Assembly (NCBI GenBank): GCA_031263985.1
Contig: JAISER010000018.1
Location: 1 to 43,171, forward strand
Reading direction: 5' to 3'
DNA length: 43,171 bases
DNA from: Clostridiales bacterium
GTDB taxonomy: Bacteria; Bacillota; Clostridia; Lachnospirales; JAISER01
The position numbers and the translations under genes were made by a program. Below are positions 24,756-33,656 of the stretch, piece after piece (within the stretch, counting starts at the first letter, position 1; every line of letters begins with the position of its first letter). A model generated the notes under the pieces. The model was not told the origin of the DNA. It saw only the letters and a program-made list of their open reading frames with translations, and searched no databases.

Positions 24756-25415
24756 ATGGGCTATTCAATAGCTATCGACGGCCCTTGCGGTTCCGGCAAG
24801 AGCACCGTGGCGAGGCTTATAGCGGGCAGACTGGGGTTTATGTTCGTGGATACGGGCGCCATGTACCGCGTTGTAGCGCTTCATTGCGTCAACGTCGGCG
24901 CCGACGGCGAAGAAGCAGTGGAAACCGCGCTGGAAAATATGCGTCTGTCGATAACGTATAAAAACGGGGAACAGCGCGTGTCGCTTGGCGGCGAGGACGT
25001 CACGGACGCTATACGCGCGCCGGAAATCTCAAAAGCCTCATCGAAAGTGGCGGCGCTTAGAAAGGTGCGCGACAAGATGGTCGAACAGCAAAGACTTATC
25101 GCCGCGAACGAAAACGTCGTTATGGACGGACGCGATATCGGAGACCGGGTCCTGCCGGACGCCACGCTGAAAATATACCTTGACGCGGAACTGAAGCGAC
25201 GCGCTGAAAGACGTTTTAACGAACTTGCGTCAAAAGGTATTGACGTTTCGCTAAATAATGTGTATAAAGAGATAGAAGAACGCGATTATCGCGATTTGAA
25301 CCGAACGGAGTCTCCTTTGCGCGTCGCGAAGGACGCCGTGGTGATAAATACGGAACGGATGTCCCCGGAAGAGGTGACGGATGTCATTGAAGCGATGTTT
25401 AAAAAAAGAATCTAA
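24756..25415 (+). CDS. cmk: Cytidylate kinase
   Basis: Cmk phosphorylates CMP and dCMP. The 219-residue protein has the P-loop GPCGSGKST (9-17), FVDTGAMYRVVALH and the substrate region DGRDIGDRVLPDATLKIYLDA. RDYRDLNRTESPLRVAKDAVVI closes the family signature. GGGAGGGG precedes the start. A cmk - ispH-S1 order is typical of Clostridia and supports the lineage call. Confidence 0.96.
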   Translation: MGYSIAIDGPCGSGKSTVARLIAGRLGFMFVDTGAMYRVVALHCVNVGADGEEAVETALENMRLSITYKNGEQRVSLGGEDVTDAIRAPEISKASSKVAALRKVRDKMVEQQRLIAANENVVMDGRDIGDRVLPDATLKIYLDAELKRRAERRFNELASKGIDVSLNNVYKEIEERDYRDLNRTESPLRVAKDAVVINTERMSPEEVTDVIEAMFKKRI

Positions 25416-25449
25416 GCTTTTCGCTTATTACATTACAAATAAAAATATG

Positions 25450-25497
25450 GTTTAAGGCTTTGGGAAAACTTTGCGAAGCTTTCCCAAAGCCTTAAAC
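25450..25497 (+). promoter_or_regulatory. 18-bp near-perfect hairpin in the ispH-rpsA leader
   Basis: TTTAAGGCTTTGGGAAA (25451-25467) is an exact reverse complement of TTTCCCAAAGCCTTAAA (25480-25496), with one further G-C pair outside and an inner CTT/AAG pairing. No T run follows. The hairpin ends 16 bases before the ATG and just upstream of the GGAGTTGGGG binding site. A control element for the long ispH-S1 message is possible; transcription termination is less likely. Confidence 0.6.
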
Positions 25498-25513
25498 GGA
25501 GTTGGGGTAGATT

Positions 25514-27766
25514 ATGAAAGTTGTAGTTGCGAAACAAACCGGGTTTTGCCCCGGTGTGGCCGACGCGTTGGAAAAGGTCGAAAAACAGGCCGAAAAAGGT
25601 CGCGTATGTACGTTAGGTCCGCTGATAAACAATAAATACGTTACGGAACAACTTGAAAAAAAAGGCGTAAGGGTAATAAACGACGTTTCGGAAGCGGAAG
25701 ATGACGAGACGATAGTCATACGCACGCACGGCGCTCCGCCGGAAGTTTACCAGGGGATCAGAGGCCGCGACTTCATAGACTGCACATGCGCGTTCGTTAA
25801 AAAGATTCACAATATAGCGGCGCTCAACGTGTTGGGCGGAAAAAGAACGATTATAGCGGGGGATCGTGACCATCCCGAAATTATAGGTATAAAAGGCCGC
25901 GCTGGAGCGGATTATATAATAGTCGAGAACGCGGATGACGCTGAGGCGCTGGAACTTGACTCGTCCGTAAAATACGCGGTCGTAGCTCAAACGACGTTTT
26001 CAAGCGATGTTTTTGACGAGATCGTGGAGCGTCTTAAGCGGAAAAACGAAGATATAGTTGTGTTCAACACCATTTGCAGCTCAATGCTCGAAAGACAGAG
26101 GGAGGCGGCGGAACTGTCGTCACGAGCGACCGCTATGGTGGTTATAGGCGATAAGCTAAGTTCTAACTCCACAAAATTACACGAAATTTGCGCTAAAATT
26201 TGCCCTAAAACCATCTTTGTGGAGAGATTAGAGGATTTAAGGTTGAATATTTTTAACGTTAATGATATCATAGGCATAGTTACAGGGGCGTCCGCTCCAC
26301 CTGATTTAATTGAGGAGGCGTTGTTGGCAATGAGCGGCTTGGAAAACACGGTAAGCGCGCCGAACGGCAGCCAATCGTTTGAGGAAATGCTGGACGAATC
26401 GTTTGTTACGCTACATAACGGTGATGTAGTGAACGGTACGGTTATTCGCGTGTCTAACGGCGAAGTGTCGGTCAATTTGGGCTATAAGTCCGACGGGGTA
26501 ATACCAAGGATAGAGTATTCTGACGACCCGGACGCTGACCCGGAACGGGAATTAAACCCGGGAGACGTGATTGAGGTTTATGTGTCGCGCATAAACGACG
26601 GCGAAGGAAGCGTCCTCCTTTCAAAAAAGAAATTGGATTATAAACGCAGCTTCGACGCCATAGAACAGGCTTTTAATGAAAAAACGCCCGTCAACGGTAA
26701 GATCGTTGAGGTCGTAAAAGGCGGCGTAGTCGCTATCGCGAAGGGCGTTCGGATGTTTGTGCCTTCTTCACAGATGTCTAACCGCTATGTCGCTGATCTA
26801 AGCCAGTTTAAGGGTAAAGAGCTTAATTTTGACATCTTGGAATTGGACCGCGCTAAACGTCGCGTAGTTGGAGGCCGTAAGGCTCTGGCTGAAAAAGAAC
26901 AAAACGAGGCGCGCGAAAAAGTGTTCGACTCCATAACCGTTGGACAAGACGTTACGGGCGTGGTCAATCGTATTGTCGATTTCGGCGCTTTTGTGGATTT
27001 AGGCGGCGTGGATGGGCTGATACACATATCTCAACTTTCGTGGAGCCGCGTAAACAAAGTGACGGACGTCTTGACGGAAGGACAGCGAGTTACGGCGCGC
27101 GTGTTGGACATTGACAAGTCAAAGGGACGCATATCGCTGTCGATTAAAAACACCTCGCCGGATCCTTGGCTTACCATCGCGCAAAAATATAAAATCGGCG
27201 ATATAGTCAATGGCAAAGTCGTGAGAATGGCCGCTTTCGGCGCGTTTATCGAGCTGGAGGAGGGCGTGGACGGTCTTGTTCACGTGTCGCAGATCAGTTT
27301 TAATCATGTCGTGAAGCCGGAAGACGTTTTGGAGATAGGGCAGATTATACAAGTTAAGATTATGGACGTGAATACGGATAATAACCGGATAAGCCTGTCT
27401 AAAAAGGAAGCGGACGGCGCGCGGGCCGCTGATTACGGCGATTTGGACTCCGATACTGAGCAAGTGTACTCGTCCGAAGACCCTGTTTCCGACGCTTCAT
27501 ACGCGACGGCGAACGCGTCGGAGACCTACGCCGAACCGACGGTCGAGGAGCCTGTGATTACGGAATCACCGGTCGATGAAACGTTGAACGAAGAACCGCT
27601 TGACGCCGAAACGCCTTCTTCTGATGTTGAACCGCCGCCCGTTGACGTCGAAACGTCGTCGGTTGATGAGGGAGCCTCATTCGGCGATGAGCCGGACAAA
27701 CGGCCGCCTTTAGATTCTAACGTTGACTGGGACGCGTCGGAAGACGACGTAAACCCTAATTTTTAG
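25514..27766 (+). CDS. ispH: Fusion of 4-hydroxy-3-methylbut-2-enyl diphosphate reductase (IspH) and ribosomal protein S1
   Basis: The 750-residue protein joins two activities. Residues 1-280 are IspH, the 4Fe-4S enzyme making isopentenyl and dimethylallyl diphosphate. Cluster ligands are C12 (TGFCPGV), C92 in [11 protein letters not shown], and C188 in NTICSS. From about 305 there are four S1 RNA-binding domains, starting [47 protein letters not shown] and [21 protein letters not shown] long acidic, Pro-rich tail follows (about 640-750). The fusion is known from Clostridia and Negativicutes. It lies 98 bases after cmk, with the hairpin above in its leader. Confidence 0.95.
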   Translation: MKVVVAKQTGFCPGVADALEKVEKQAEKGRVCTLGPLINNKYVTEQLEKKGVRVINDVSEAEDDETIVIRTHGAPPEVYQGIRGRDFIDCTCAFVKKIHNIAALNVLGGKRTIIAGDRDHPEIIGIKGRAGADYIIVENADDAEALELDSSVKYAVVAQTTFSSDVFDEIVERLKRKNEDIVVFNTICSSMLERQREAAELSSRATAMVVIGDKLSSNSTKLHEICAKICPKTIFVERLEDLRLNIFNVNDIIGIVTGASAPPDLIEEALLAMSGLENTVSAPNGSQSFEEMLDESFVTLHNGDVVNGTVIRVSNGEVSVNLGYKSDGVIPRIEYSDDPDADPERELNPGDVIEVYVSRINDGEGSVLLSKKKLDYKRSFDAIEQAFNEKTPVNGKIVEVVKGGVVAIAKGVRMFVPSSQMSNRYVADLSQFKGKELNFDILELDRAKRRVVGGRKALAEKEQNEAREKVFDSITVGQDVTGVVNRIVDFGAFVDLGGVDGLIHISQLSWSRVNKVTDVLTEGQRVTARVLDIDKSKGRISLSIKNTSPDPWLTIAQKYKIGDIVNGKVVRMAAFGAFIELEEGVDGLVHVSQISFNHVVKPEDVLEIGQIIQVKIMDVNTDNNRISLSKKEADGARAADYGDLDSDTEQVYSSEDPVSDASYATANASETYAEPTVEEPVITESPVDETLNEEPLDAETPSSDVEPPPVDVETSSVDEGASFGDEPDKRPPLDSNVDWDASEDDVNPNF

Positions 27767-27842
27767 TTGAGGAATCACTAACTCGTTATTCTTTGACCTC
27801 CGTCTCTGGCGGCGCTTAGTTAAGCGGTCTTTATAATCCATA

Positions 27843-27869
27843 AAAAAGCCACGGCGACGTGGTTTTTTT
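27843..27869 (+). terminator. Rho-independent terminator after ispH-rpsA
   Basis: AAAAAGCCACG and CGTGGTTTTTTT pair across a GCGA loop, ending in seven T. It lies about 80 bases past the stop. Confidence 0.85.
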
Positions 27870-27910
27870 AAATAAACTAAAAACGAAACGGCGCAAGGGA
27901 ATTTCGTTGT

Positions 27911-28005
27911 CTTATAGCGAAATCAATCTAGACTATAACCGTTCGAACGGTCTTTTTCACGCCGGACTTTGTCGTGAAGCCTTTGTTCCAAACTGAGTTC
28001 AGCAT
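27911..28005 (-). repeat. Repeat family B, copy B2 (reversed)
   Basis: Read on the minus strand it begins CTGAACTCAGTTTGGAACA and contains GGCGTGAAAAAGACCGTTCG, matching B1. The right end (AAACTGAGTTCAGC on the plus strand) lies 30 bases before dapL, and the binding site AAGGGAAG is just outside it. Confidence 0.6.
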
Positions 28006-28036
28006 TATTATCTGTTGAAGGGAAGTATACTAATTA

Positions 28037-29215
28037 ATGAAACTGAATGAAAATTATTTTAAGTTAAAGGACAGCTACTTGTTTCATACGATTGCGCTGA
28101 AAGTGGAAAAGCGCAGGAAAGAGAGACCGGGCGAAAAAATAATCAGTCTCGGCATAGGAGACACGACGCGCCCTCTTTGCGTCGCGGCGGCGGACGCGTT
28201 GCGCGCGGCGGCGGACGAAATGAGCGTAAAGGAAACGTACAAAGGTTACGGGCCGTATGAAGGTTATGATTTTTTGCGCGAATCCGTGGCGGACTATTAC
28301 GAAACGTTCGGAGCGAACGTGGATTCCGGCGATGTCTTTATAAGTTCGGGCGCCAAAGACGATATATCGAACATACTCGACGTATTTGGCGCGGACAATG
28401 TCGTGGCCGCGCCAAACCCCGTTTATCCCGTTTACGTGGATACAAACGTCATGCTCGGCAGAGAGACGACATACATAGAAGGCAATGAGGCGAACGGCTT
28501 TACGCCAACGCCTTCGGCGCGGCTTGACGCCGACATAATATATATTTGCTCGCCGAACAATCCGACAGGCGCTGTCTATACCAAAGATAAGCTTAAGCGA
28601 TGGGTGGACTACGCTAACGAACGCGGCGCGGTCATACTTTTCGACGCCGCTTACGAGGCTTTTATAAGAGATAGGTCCCTGCCGCGCAGCGTGTACGAGA
28701 TAGATGGCGCCGAAAGATGCGCCGTGGAGCTGTGTTCGCTGTCAAAGACAGCGGGATTTACAGGCGTAAGATGCGGATGGACAGTCGTGCCAAAAACCCT
28801 GGAGCGCGGCGGCGTAAAGCTTAAGGATTTATGGCTGCGCCGACAATCCACCAAGTTCAACGGCGTGTCCTATGTTATACAAAGAGCCGCCGCGGCCGTA
28901 TTGGCTGAAGAAGGGTTGAGACAAACGCGCGCGGATATAGACGAATATATGAAAAACGGCGAGATAATAGCCAAAGTCTTGCGCGAAAAGGGCGTCAAGT
29001 TTTTCGGAGGGGAAAATTCGCCGTATATATGGCTTAAGTGCGGGGCGTCGTCTTGGGATTTCTTTGACATGCTGCTGGATAAGGCCGGAATAGTCGGAAC
29101 GCCGGGCGCGGGTTTCGGAAGCGCGGGGGAAGGATACTTCAGACTGACCGTCTTCGGCAGCGGAGAGGACGCTCTTGAAGCCGCGGAGAGGTTAAAGAAG
29201 GTCGATTTTCAGTAA
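28037..29215 (+). CDS. dapL: LL-diaminopimelate aminotransferase
   Basis: DapL makes LL-diaminopimelate directly from tetrahydrodipicolinate, for lysine and peptidoglycan. The 392-residue protein is a fold-type I aminotransferase. It has the family opening LNENYFKLKDSYLFHTIA, IISLGIGDTTRPL, YGPYEGYDFLRE and SPNNPTGAVY. The PLP lysine is in ELCSLSKTAGFTGVRCGW. It stands alone, without other dap genes. Related DapL-like transaminases exist, but these motifs are characteristic. Confidence 0.93.
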   Translation: MKLNENYFKLKDSYLFHTIALKVEKRRKERPGEKIISLGIGDTTRPLCVAAADALRAAADEMSVKETYKGYGPYEGYDFLRESVADYYETFGANVDSGDVFISSGAKDDISNILDVFGADNVVAAPNPVYPVYVDTNVMLGRETTYIEGNEANGFTPTPSARLDADIIYICSPNNPTGAVYTKDKLKRWVDYANERGAVILFDAAYEAFIRDRSLPRSVYEIDGAERCAVELCSLSKTAGFTGVRCGWTVVPKTLERGGVKLKDLWLRRQSTKFNGVSYVIQRAAAAVLAEEGLRQTRADIDEYMKNGEIIAKVLREKGVKFFGGENSPYIWLKCGASSWDFFDMLLDKAGIVGTPGAGFGSAGEGYFRLTVFGSGEDALEAAERLKKVDFQ

Positions 29216-29269
29216 ACCGTTAATTTTTTCGCAGACCGAAGGTTTTGTCGATGTAGCGGCCAAGGCGGA

Positions 29270-29351
29270 CGTTTAGAGTAAGAGGGCGCTGACAAAGTAT
29301 GGCGGAAAATAATCCGAGAAGACGCGAAACGGAGCTTTTGAACAGGCTCTT
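29270..29351 (-). repeat. Repeat family A, copy A5 (reversed, left end unclear)
   Basis: On the minus strand it reads AAGAGCCTGTTCAAAAGCTC, then CGTCTTCTCGGATTATTTTCCGCCA and CTTTGTCAGCGCCC, like A6. The far end, toward 29220, is diverged and its limit is not clear. It fills much of the gap between dapL and the secreted protein gene. Confidence 0.65.
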
Positions 29352-29485
29352 AAACTCTGGTTCCAATATATGCTCTGCTAATGTTTCGTGATACGGGGAA
29401 TAATTTGAATAGTAACGCATATTCTATAAATTCCATTTCTCCCGCGCTCAATTCTCATGGAAATTAAGTAAGGAGAAGATATAAA

Positions 29486-30580
29486 ATGAAAAAAACGCTT
29501 GTTACGGTTTTTTTCGCCGTTTTATTGTGCGTGACGCTTGGCTCGAGAGCTATAGCCATAGAGGATGTCGATAATGGCGCCGGGAATATTATCGGCGACA
29601 TAGGCGACGACCAAGCCGCGGAGTCTTCGGCGGATGACGAGACGCCGTCAACGGTTTCGCCGGATGACGAGACGCCTCCAACAGATTCGCCGGTTGGCGA
29701 GGACGAAGGCCCGGAAGAGTCGAAAGCGCGTTATGTGCGATTTGAAGGCGTTATTGAGGAAGTTGAGGATGGCGAAAAAAACGGAAAACGCATTAAGGCG
29801 GTAGGCGAGATAACGGGCGGAGCCGAAACGATTTCTTTTAACGTTTCCGATTCGACGACGTTGATTGATGCGACCGAAAAACGTTTAGCGTCTAAAGATG
29901 ACTTATCGGTTGGTCAACGCGTAATATGCGCGTACGGCGTAAATACGCCCGCGCTGATGAGCGAGCCTCCGCAAATAAGTCCGGAAGTTATAATATTAAT
30001 GAGTGAAAACGGTTCCGACAGCGTTAAGATTGACTATTTCGACGAGGACGGTATCAGTTCCGACGGCGGATTAAAGCTGAACCTCTCAGATGAGACGGTA
30101 ACGGTCGATTATAACGGCGAACCGGTAAAAACGGAAGACGTTTCGGGCAATTCTCTCGTAGTGTTCTACAACATAACGACCAGAAGCCAACCGCCTCAAA
30201 CGAACCCCGTAAAAATTTTCGTTTTACGCCCGTCGGTCACTCCGGAAACAGTAACCGCCCAAGGAGGGTCGGACGAAAACGCCGTCGAAGCTGACACGCC
30301 GGAAACGGTCATTGGCAATTTGGCTGACGGAGACAGAATAGTCAGAAACGACGCTAGTTACGTAAGGCTGCGTAAGGTATCTGAACTCTTAGGCGCGAAC
30401 ATAAGCTGGAATGAGGACAGCCGCACCGTAATTTTGGATCATAACGATTCCGAATATGTTTTGACTATAGACGAAGCTTTTTATACGGCGGATGGAGACC
30501 AAAGATCATTGGCGAATTCACCGTTTATACACAATGATTACACATATGTTGAAGAAGCGTTTCTAACCTCTCTTTTTTGA
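29486..30580 (+). CDS. Secreted protein with copper-amine-oxidase N-terminal-like domain
   Basis: The 364-residue product has a clear signal peptide (MKKTLVTVFFAVLLCVTLGSRAIA). An acidic Pro/Ser/Thr linker follows, with repeated SPDDETP units (about 45-75), then a beta-rich middle region. The C-terminal domain (about 280-364) resembles the copper amine oxidase N-terminal-like domain common in Clostridia surface proteins: VRNDASYVRLRKVSELLGANISWNEDSRTVILDH and FIHNDYTYV. No enzyme active site is visible. A cell-wall or exopolysaccharide-associated role is a guess. Binding site AAGGAG is well placed. Confidence 0.75.
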   Translation: MKKTLVTVFFAVLLCVTLGSRAIAIEDVDNGAGNIIGDIGDDQAAESSADDETPSTVSPDDETPPTDSPVGEDEGPEESKARYVRFEGVIEEVEDGEKNGKRIKAVGEITGGAETISFNVSDSTTLIDATEKRLASKDDLSVGQRVICAYGVNTPALMSEPPQISPEVIILMSENGSDSVKIDYFDEDGISSDGGLKLNLSDETVTVDYNGEPVKTEDVSGNSLVVFYNITTRSQPPQTNPVKIFVLRPSVTPETVTAQGGSDENAVEADTPETVIGNLADGDRIVRNDASYVRLRKVSELLGANISWNEDSRTVILDHNDSEYVLTIDEAFYTADGDQRSLANSPFIHNDYTYVEEAFLTSLF

Positions 30581-30818
30581 AAACTCTGATCTTTTCTGAA
30601 CATTGATTGATAATTTCAACGCTCTGATCTTTATGACAAAACTGCCGGGCAAAGCGTATCGGCAGTTATTTTTTATATATATTTTACTATATTACGGATT
30701 GAAGGCTGATATTGAGAGAAAAGCGCCTAAAAACTGACGTCCAAAAAGACTATATTTTTGCATTTTTAAAATAATTCGGCTTATAGGCGCCATTGTTCCC
30801 AAATAACGAAATATTCCA
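30581..30818. other. AT-rich intergenic region before the IclR gene
   Basis: This stretch holds the terminator at 30639-30675 and otherwise AT-rich sequence with no gene. The GC content drops clearly relative to the flanks. Confidence 0.5.
30639..30675 (+). terminator. Rho-independent terminator after the secreted protein gene
   Basis: AACTGCCG (30640-30647) pairs with CGGCAGTT (30660-30667), followed by ATTTTTTATA. It lies about 60 bases past the stop. Confidence 0.8.
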
Positions 30819-30847
30819 TTGTAATTTAGAAATACATTTGATATTAT
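30819..30847 (+). promoter_or_regulatory. Predicted promoter of the IclR regulator gene
   Basis: A -35 TTGTAA (30819-30824), 17 bases, then -10 TATTAT (30842-30847) in AT-rich DNA. The start codon is about 49 bases downstream. An IclR operator may lie here, but no clear palindrome was found. Confidence 0.5.
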
Positions 30848-30895
30848 TATTTCAAGATTATCTTATCACACATTTTTGTCTTGAGGATGGCGCTT

Positions 30896-31684
30896 ATGGC
30901 ATTGGACAGACGGGATCGTTCTCACGTTCAGTCCGTTGAAAGAGCGTTGCGAATTATCGATGTTTTAGCGGCTGAAAATCATGATATGTCTTTAACGGAA
31001 GTTTCTAACGCGCTGGAATGGCCTAAAAGCACCGTGCACGGCCTTATTACCACGCTTAGGGATTTCTCGTTTGTGGAACAGTCCCCCTTAACCGGCAAAT
31101 ACAGCCTTGGCGTCAAACTGTTTGAACTGGGCAACATCGTGGCCCGCGGATGGAATATACGCGAAGTGGCGCTGCCGTTTATGAGACGCCTGAGCGAAAC
31201 GACCGGCGAAACGGCGCATCTTGCCGCCGAAGACAACGGCGATGTTTTGTATATTGAGAAAATCGATTCAGCGCGCGCGTTTCGCATAGTGTCCGAAATA
31301 GGAGCGAGATTGCCTATACATTGCACGGGGCTTGGCAAGGCGATTTTAGCCCACAAAACGCCCGCCGAAATAAGGCGGATATTTTTACGCAATGATCTGC
31401 GCGCTATGACGCCCAATTCGATAACTAGCCTTGAAAAACTTGAAAAAGAGCTCGAACGTATAAGAAAGGACGGCTTTGCGGTCGATAACGGCGAAGTTAT
31501 GGAAGGGTTGCGCTGTGTCGCCGCGCCGATACGCGACAAGAATGGAAACGTAAATTACGCGGTGAGCGTTTCGGGCGTACTGGGGAATATGTACGGCGCG
31601 CGTTTTGATAAAATAGTCGAAACGCTAAAAAAGACAGCCGAAGATATAATGTTTGGGATGGGATATCGAGGTTTTAACAAATAA
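30896..31684 (+). CDS. IclR-family transcriptional regulator
   Basis: The 262-residue protein has an N-terminal winged helix (VQSVERALRIIDVLAAENHDMSLTEVSNALEWPKSTVHGLITTL). The effector-binding domain follows, with SETTGETAHLAAEDNGDVLYIEKID, PIHCTGLGKAILAH, and GFAVDNGEVMEGLRCVAAPIRDKNGNVNYAVSVSG. Start 30896 is preferred because TTGAGG lies nine bases upstream; ATG 30887 and TTG 30881 are too close to it. IclR members often control aromatic catabolism, and the meta-cleavage operon begins 145 bases downstream. It is the obvious candidate regulator, but the effector is unknown. Confidence 0.9.
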   Translation: MALDRRDRSHVQSVERALRIIDVLAAENHDMSLTEVSNALEWPKSTVHGLITTLRDFSFVEQSPLTGKYSLGVKLFELGNIVARGWNIREVALPFMRRLSETTGETAHLAAEDNGDVLYIEKIDSARAFRIVSEIGARLPIHCTGLGKAILAHKTPAEIRRIFLRNDLRAMTPNSITSLEKLEKELERIRKDGFAVDNGEVMEGLRCVAAPIRDKNGNVNYAVSVSGVLGNMYGARFDKIVETLKKTAEDIMFGMGYRGFNK

Positions 31685-31719
31685 TCTGGCGATATCCGCC
31701 AAAAAGGACTTTTAACGCG

Positions 31720-31808
31720 AAGCTCAGTTTTAAACATAGCCAAAACCGGGAGACGCTTCTCGACAAAGCCCATTCGGATAACTATGGTTTAGACTGAATT
31801 CAGTATAA
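31720..31808 (+). repeat. Repeat family B, copy B3 (before the meta-cleavage operon)
   Basis: It begins AGCTCAGTTTTAAACATAGCCAAAACCGGG and ends ACTGAATTCAGTATAAG. The core matches B1 and B5. It occupies most of the 145-base gap between the IclR gene and the hydrolase gene. Confidence 0.6.
31760..31788 (+). promoter_or_regulatory. Possible promoter of the meta-cleavage operon inside repeat B3
   Basis: TCGACA (31760-31765) and TATGGT (31783-31788) are 17 bases apart. The start codon is about 42 bases downstream. The other B copies do not keep both hexamers, so this would be specific to this copy. Weak call. Confidence 0.35.
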
Positions 31809-31829
31809 GGCGTCGAAGGAGAGAATATA

Positions 31830-32654
31830 ATGAGCGAACAAAGACCGGAAATAGCGAACAGCATACAAACCGGCGATTTTAAAACAAATTATCATGATAT
31901 CGGAGAAGGTTATCCGATAGTGTTTTTGCACGGGTCCGGTCCCGGCGTTACAGCTTGGGCCAACTGGAATAAGCTTTTTCCAGTTCTAAAAGACAATTTC
32001 CGCTTAATAGCGCCCGATATGGCTGGATTCGGCTTCACTGAACGCCGCGAGGGCGACGTATACACAATGAATAAATGGGCGCGGCAGACAATAGACTTGT
32101 TTGACGCTTTAAAACTCGAGAAAGCCAACCTTGTCGGCAACTCGTTCGGCGGCGCTCTGGCGCTGTCCGTGGCGATACAATATCCGGAACGGGTGAACAA
32201 ACTTGTTTTGATGGGCAGTATGGGCGTGACATTCCCGATCACATACGGTCTTGACAGGGTTTGGGGTTATACGCCATCCTTGGAAAATATGGAAGAGCTG
32301 TTGGAAATTTTCACGTACGATCATTCTTTCTCTACTAAAGATCTTATCAAAAGCCGCTATGAATCAAGCATACAGCCCGGTTTTCAGGAAAGCTTCTCCT
32401 CCATGTTTCCGGCGCCGCGTCAAAACGGCGTGGAGAGCATGGCCGGAAACCAGAACTACATACGCAATATTCCGCACCAAACGCTTATTGTGCACGGTCG
32501 CGAAGACCGGGTAATACCGATTGAAACGTCTCTGAAGCTCGTTAAGCTGATAGATAACGCGGAGCTTCACGTTTTTGGACACTGCGGCCACTGGACGCAG
32601 ATAGAGCGCTCCAAAGACTTCTCCGATCTTATAAAAGGCTTCTTTCTCAGATAG
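31830..32654 (+). CDS. dmpD: 2-hydroxymuconate-semialdehyde hydrolase-like alpha/beta hydrolase (DmpD/XylF type)
   Basis: This enzyme hydrolyses the catechol ring-cleavage product to 2-hydroxypenta-2,4-dienoate and an acid (formate from 2-hydroxymuconic semialdehyde, acetate from the methylcatechol product). The 274-residue protein has the oxyanion-hole HGSGPGVTAWANW (34-46). The nucleophile elbow GNSFGG places Ser105, Asp226 is in HGREDRV, and His254 is in GHCGHW. SGPGVTAW is characteristic of the meta-cleavage hydrolases. The AAGGAGAG binding site is well placed. It is the first gene of the operon; with no semialdehyde dehydrogenase in the window, it appears to be the sole route. Confidence 0.88.
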   Translation: MSEQRPEIANSIQTGDFKTNYHDIGEGYPIVFLHGSGPGVTAWANWNKLFPVLKDNFRLIAPDMAGFGFTERREGDVYTMNKWARQTIDLFDALKLEKANLVGNSFGGALALSVAIQYPERVNKLVLMGSMGVTFPITYGLDRVWGYTPSLENMEELLEIFTYDHSFSTKDLIKSRYESSIQPGFQESFSSMFPAPRQNGVESMAGNQNYIRNIPHQTLIVHGREDRVIPIETSLKLVKLIDNAELHVFGHCGHWTQIERSKDFSDLIKGFFLR

Positions 32655-32664
32655 GTGGTAAAAA

Positions 32665-33444
32665 ATGGCCGAAGGTAAAATTAAAAGATTCGCCGATACG
32701 CTCTACAATTCCGAAAGACGGCGCGAATCCGTTCCGCCGCTTACCGCCGAAGATCCCGCCCTTACTATAGACGACGCGTACGCCATACAGCTTTGCAACG
32801 TGGATCGCGTCGTAAAGGAAGGGTTTAGGATTTCCGGAAAAAAGATAGGGCTGACTTCGCCGGGGATACAAAAACAACTTGGCGTTAACGAACCCGATTA
32901 TGGACATTTGTTTTCAGCGATGGAAAGCGCGGACGGCAAAATCAACGCCTCGCATCTTATACTGCCCAAAATAGAAGGCGAATTGGCCTTCATACTAAAG
33001 AAAGACCTGGACGGCGGCGCGGTTACGGTCGAAGACGTTCGGGCCGCTACGGATTATGTCGTGGCCGCGTTCGAAATAGTCGACAGCCGCGTCGAAAACT
33101 GGAATATAAAGCTCATAGACACCGTGTCGGATAACGCTTCATCCGGCAGGTACATACTTGGTGAGAAAACAGTCTCGCTCGATGACATAAATCCGAGCGA
33201 AGTGTCTATGAAGTTATATAAGAACAAAAAGCTTGAGCAGGAAGGGACCGGCGCCGCCGTTTTGGGCGATCCGAAACTTGCCGTCGCCTGGCTCGCCAAT
33301 AAATTATGGAGCTATGGCGTAACGCTCAAAAAAGGCGAAGTTATACTGTCCGGCGCGTTTTCCGCGGCTCCCGCCGCCGTGGCGGGCGATTTCTTTGAGG
33401 CTGAATTTGCAGGTCTGGGAAGCGTCAAAGCTTGGTTCGTTTAA
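32665..33444 (+). CDS. dmpE: 2-oxopent-4-enoate hydratase (DmpE/XylJ type)
   Basis: It hydrates 2-hydroxypenta-2,4-dienoate to 4-hydroxy-2-oxovalerate. The 259-residue protein belongs to the fumarylacetoacetase-like fold: KKIGLTSPGIQKQLGVNEPDYGHLF, the metal-binding IEGELAFIL and VAAFEIVDSR, and LGDPKLAVAWLANKL. It starts ten bases after the hydrolase stop. 4-oxalocrotonate decarboxylase is a paralogue; the order next to dmpF-dmpG and the lack of a dehydrogenase branch favour hydratase. Confidence 0.88.
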   Translation: MAEGKIKRFADTLYNSERRRESVPPLTAEDPALTIDDAYAIQLCNVDRVVKEGFRISGKKIGLTSPGIQKQLGVNEPDYGHLFSAMESADGKINASHLILPKIEGELAFILKKDLDGGAVTVEDVRAATDYVVAAFEIVDSRVENWNIKLIDTVSDNASSGRYILGEKTVSLDDINPSEVSMKLYKNKKLEQEGTGAAVLGDPKLAVAWLANKLWSYGVTLKKGEVILSGAFSAAPAAVAGDFFEAEFAGLGSVKAWFV

Positions 33445-33466
33445 AGACCTTGGAACGTCTGTCAAA

Positions 33467-33608
33467 GCTCTGAGGCGGCGCCCCGATTATAGCTATGTTT
33501 TGCGTAGTACATAAAAAATCGTTATGAGATTAATACGCGGCGCGGAAGCTCTTCGCTTCCTTCATTTAATAAGGGGGAAGCGAAGTTCGGGGCGGCGCCC
33601 TGAGATCT
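33467..33608. repeat. Inverted-repeat element inside the meta-cleavage operon
   Basis: The outer arms GAGGCGGCGCCCCGA and TTCGGGGCGGCGCCCTGA are inverted copies about 105 bases apart. An inner hairpin, GGAAGC-TCTTC-GCTTCC, lies at 33544-33560. The sequence just before it, TAAAGACCTTGGAAC, resembles a piece of repeat C. It splits dmpD-dmpE from dmpF-dmpG. Confidence 0.5.
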
Positions 33609-33656
33609 AAATCGGTTAAATTGGAAAAACATTAGACAGAAGGCGGGAGGTAGCCT

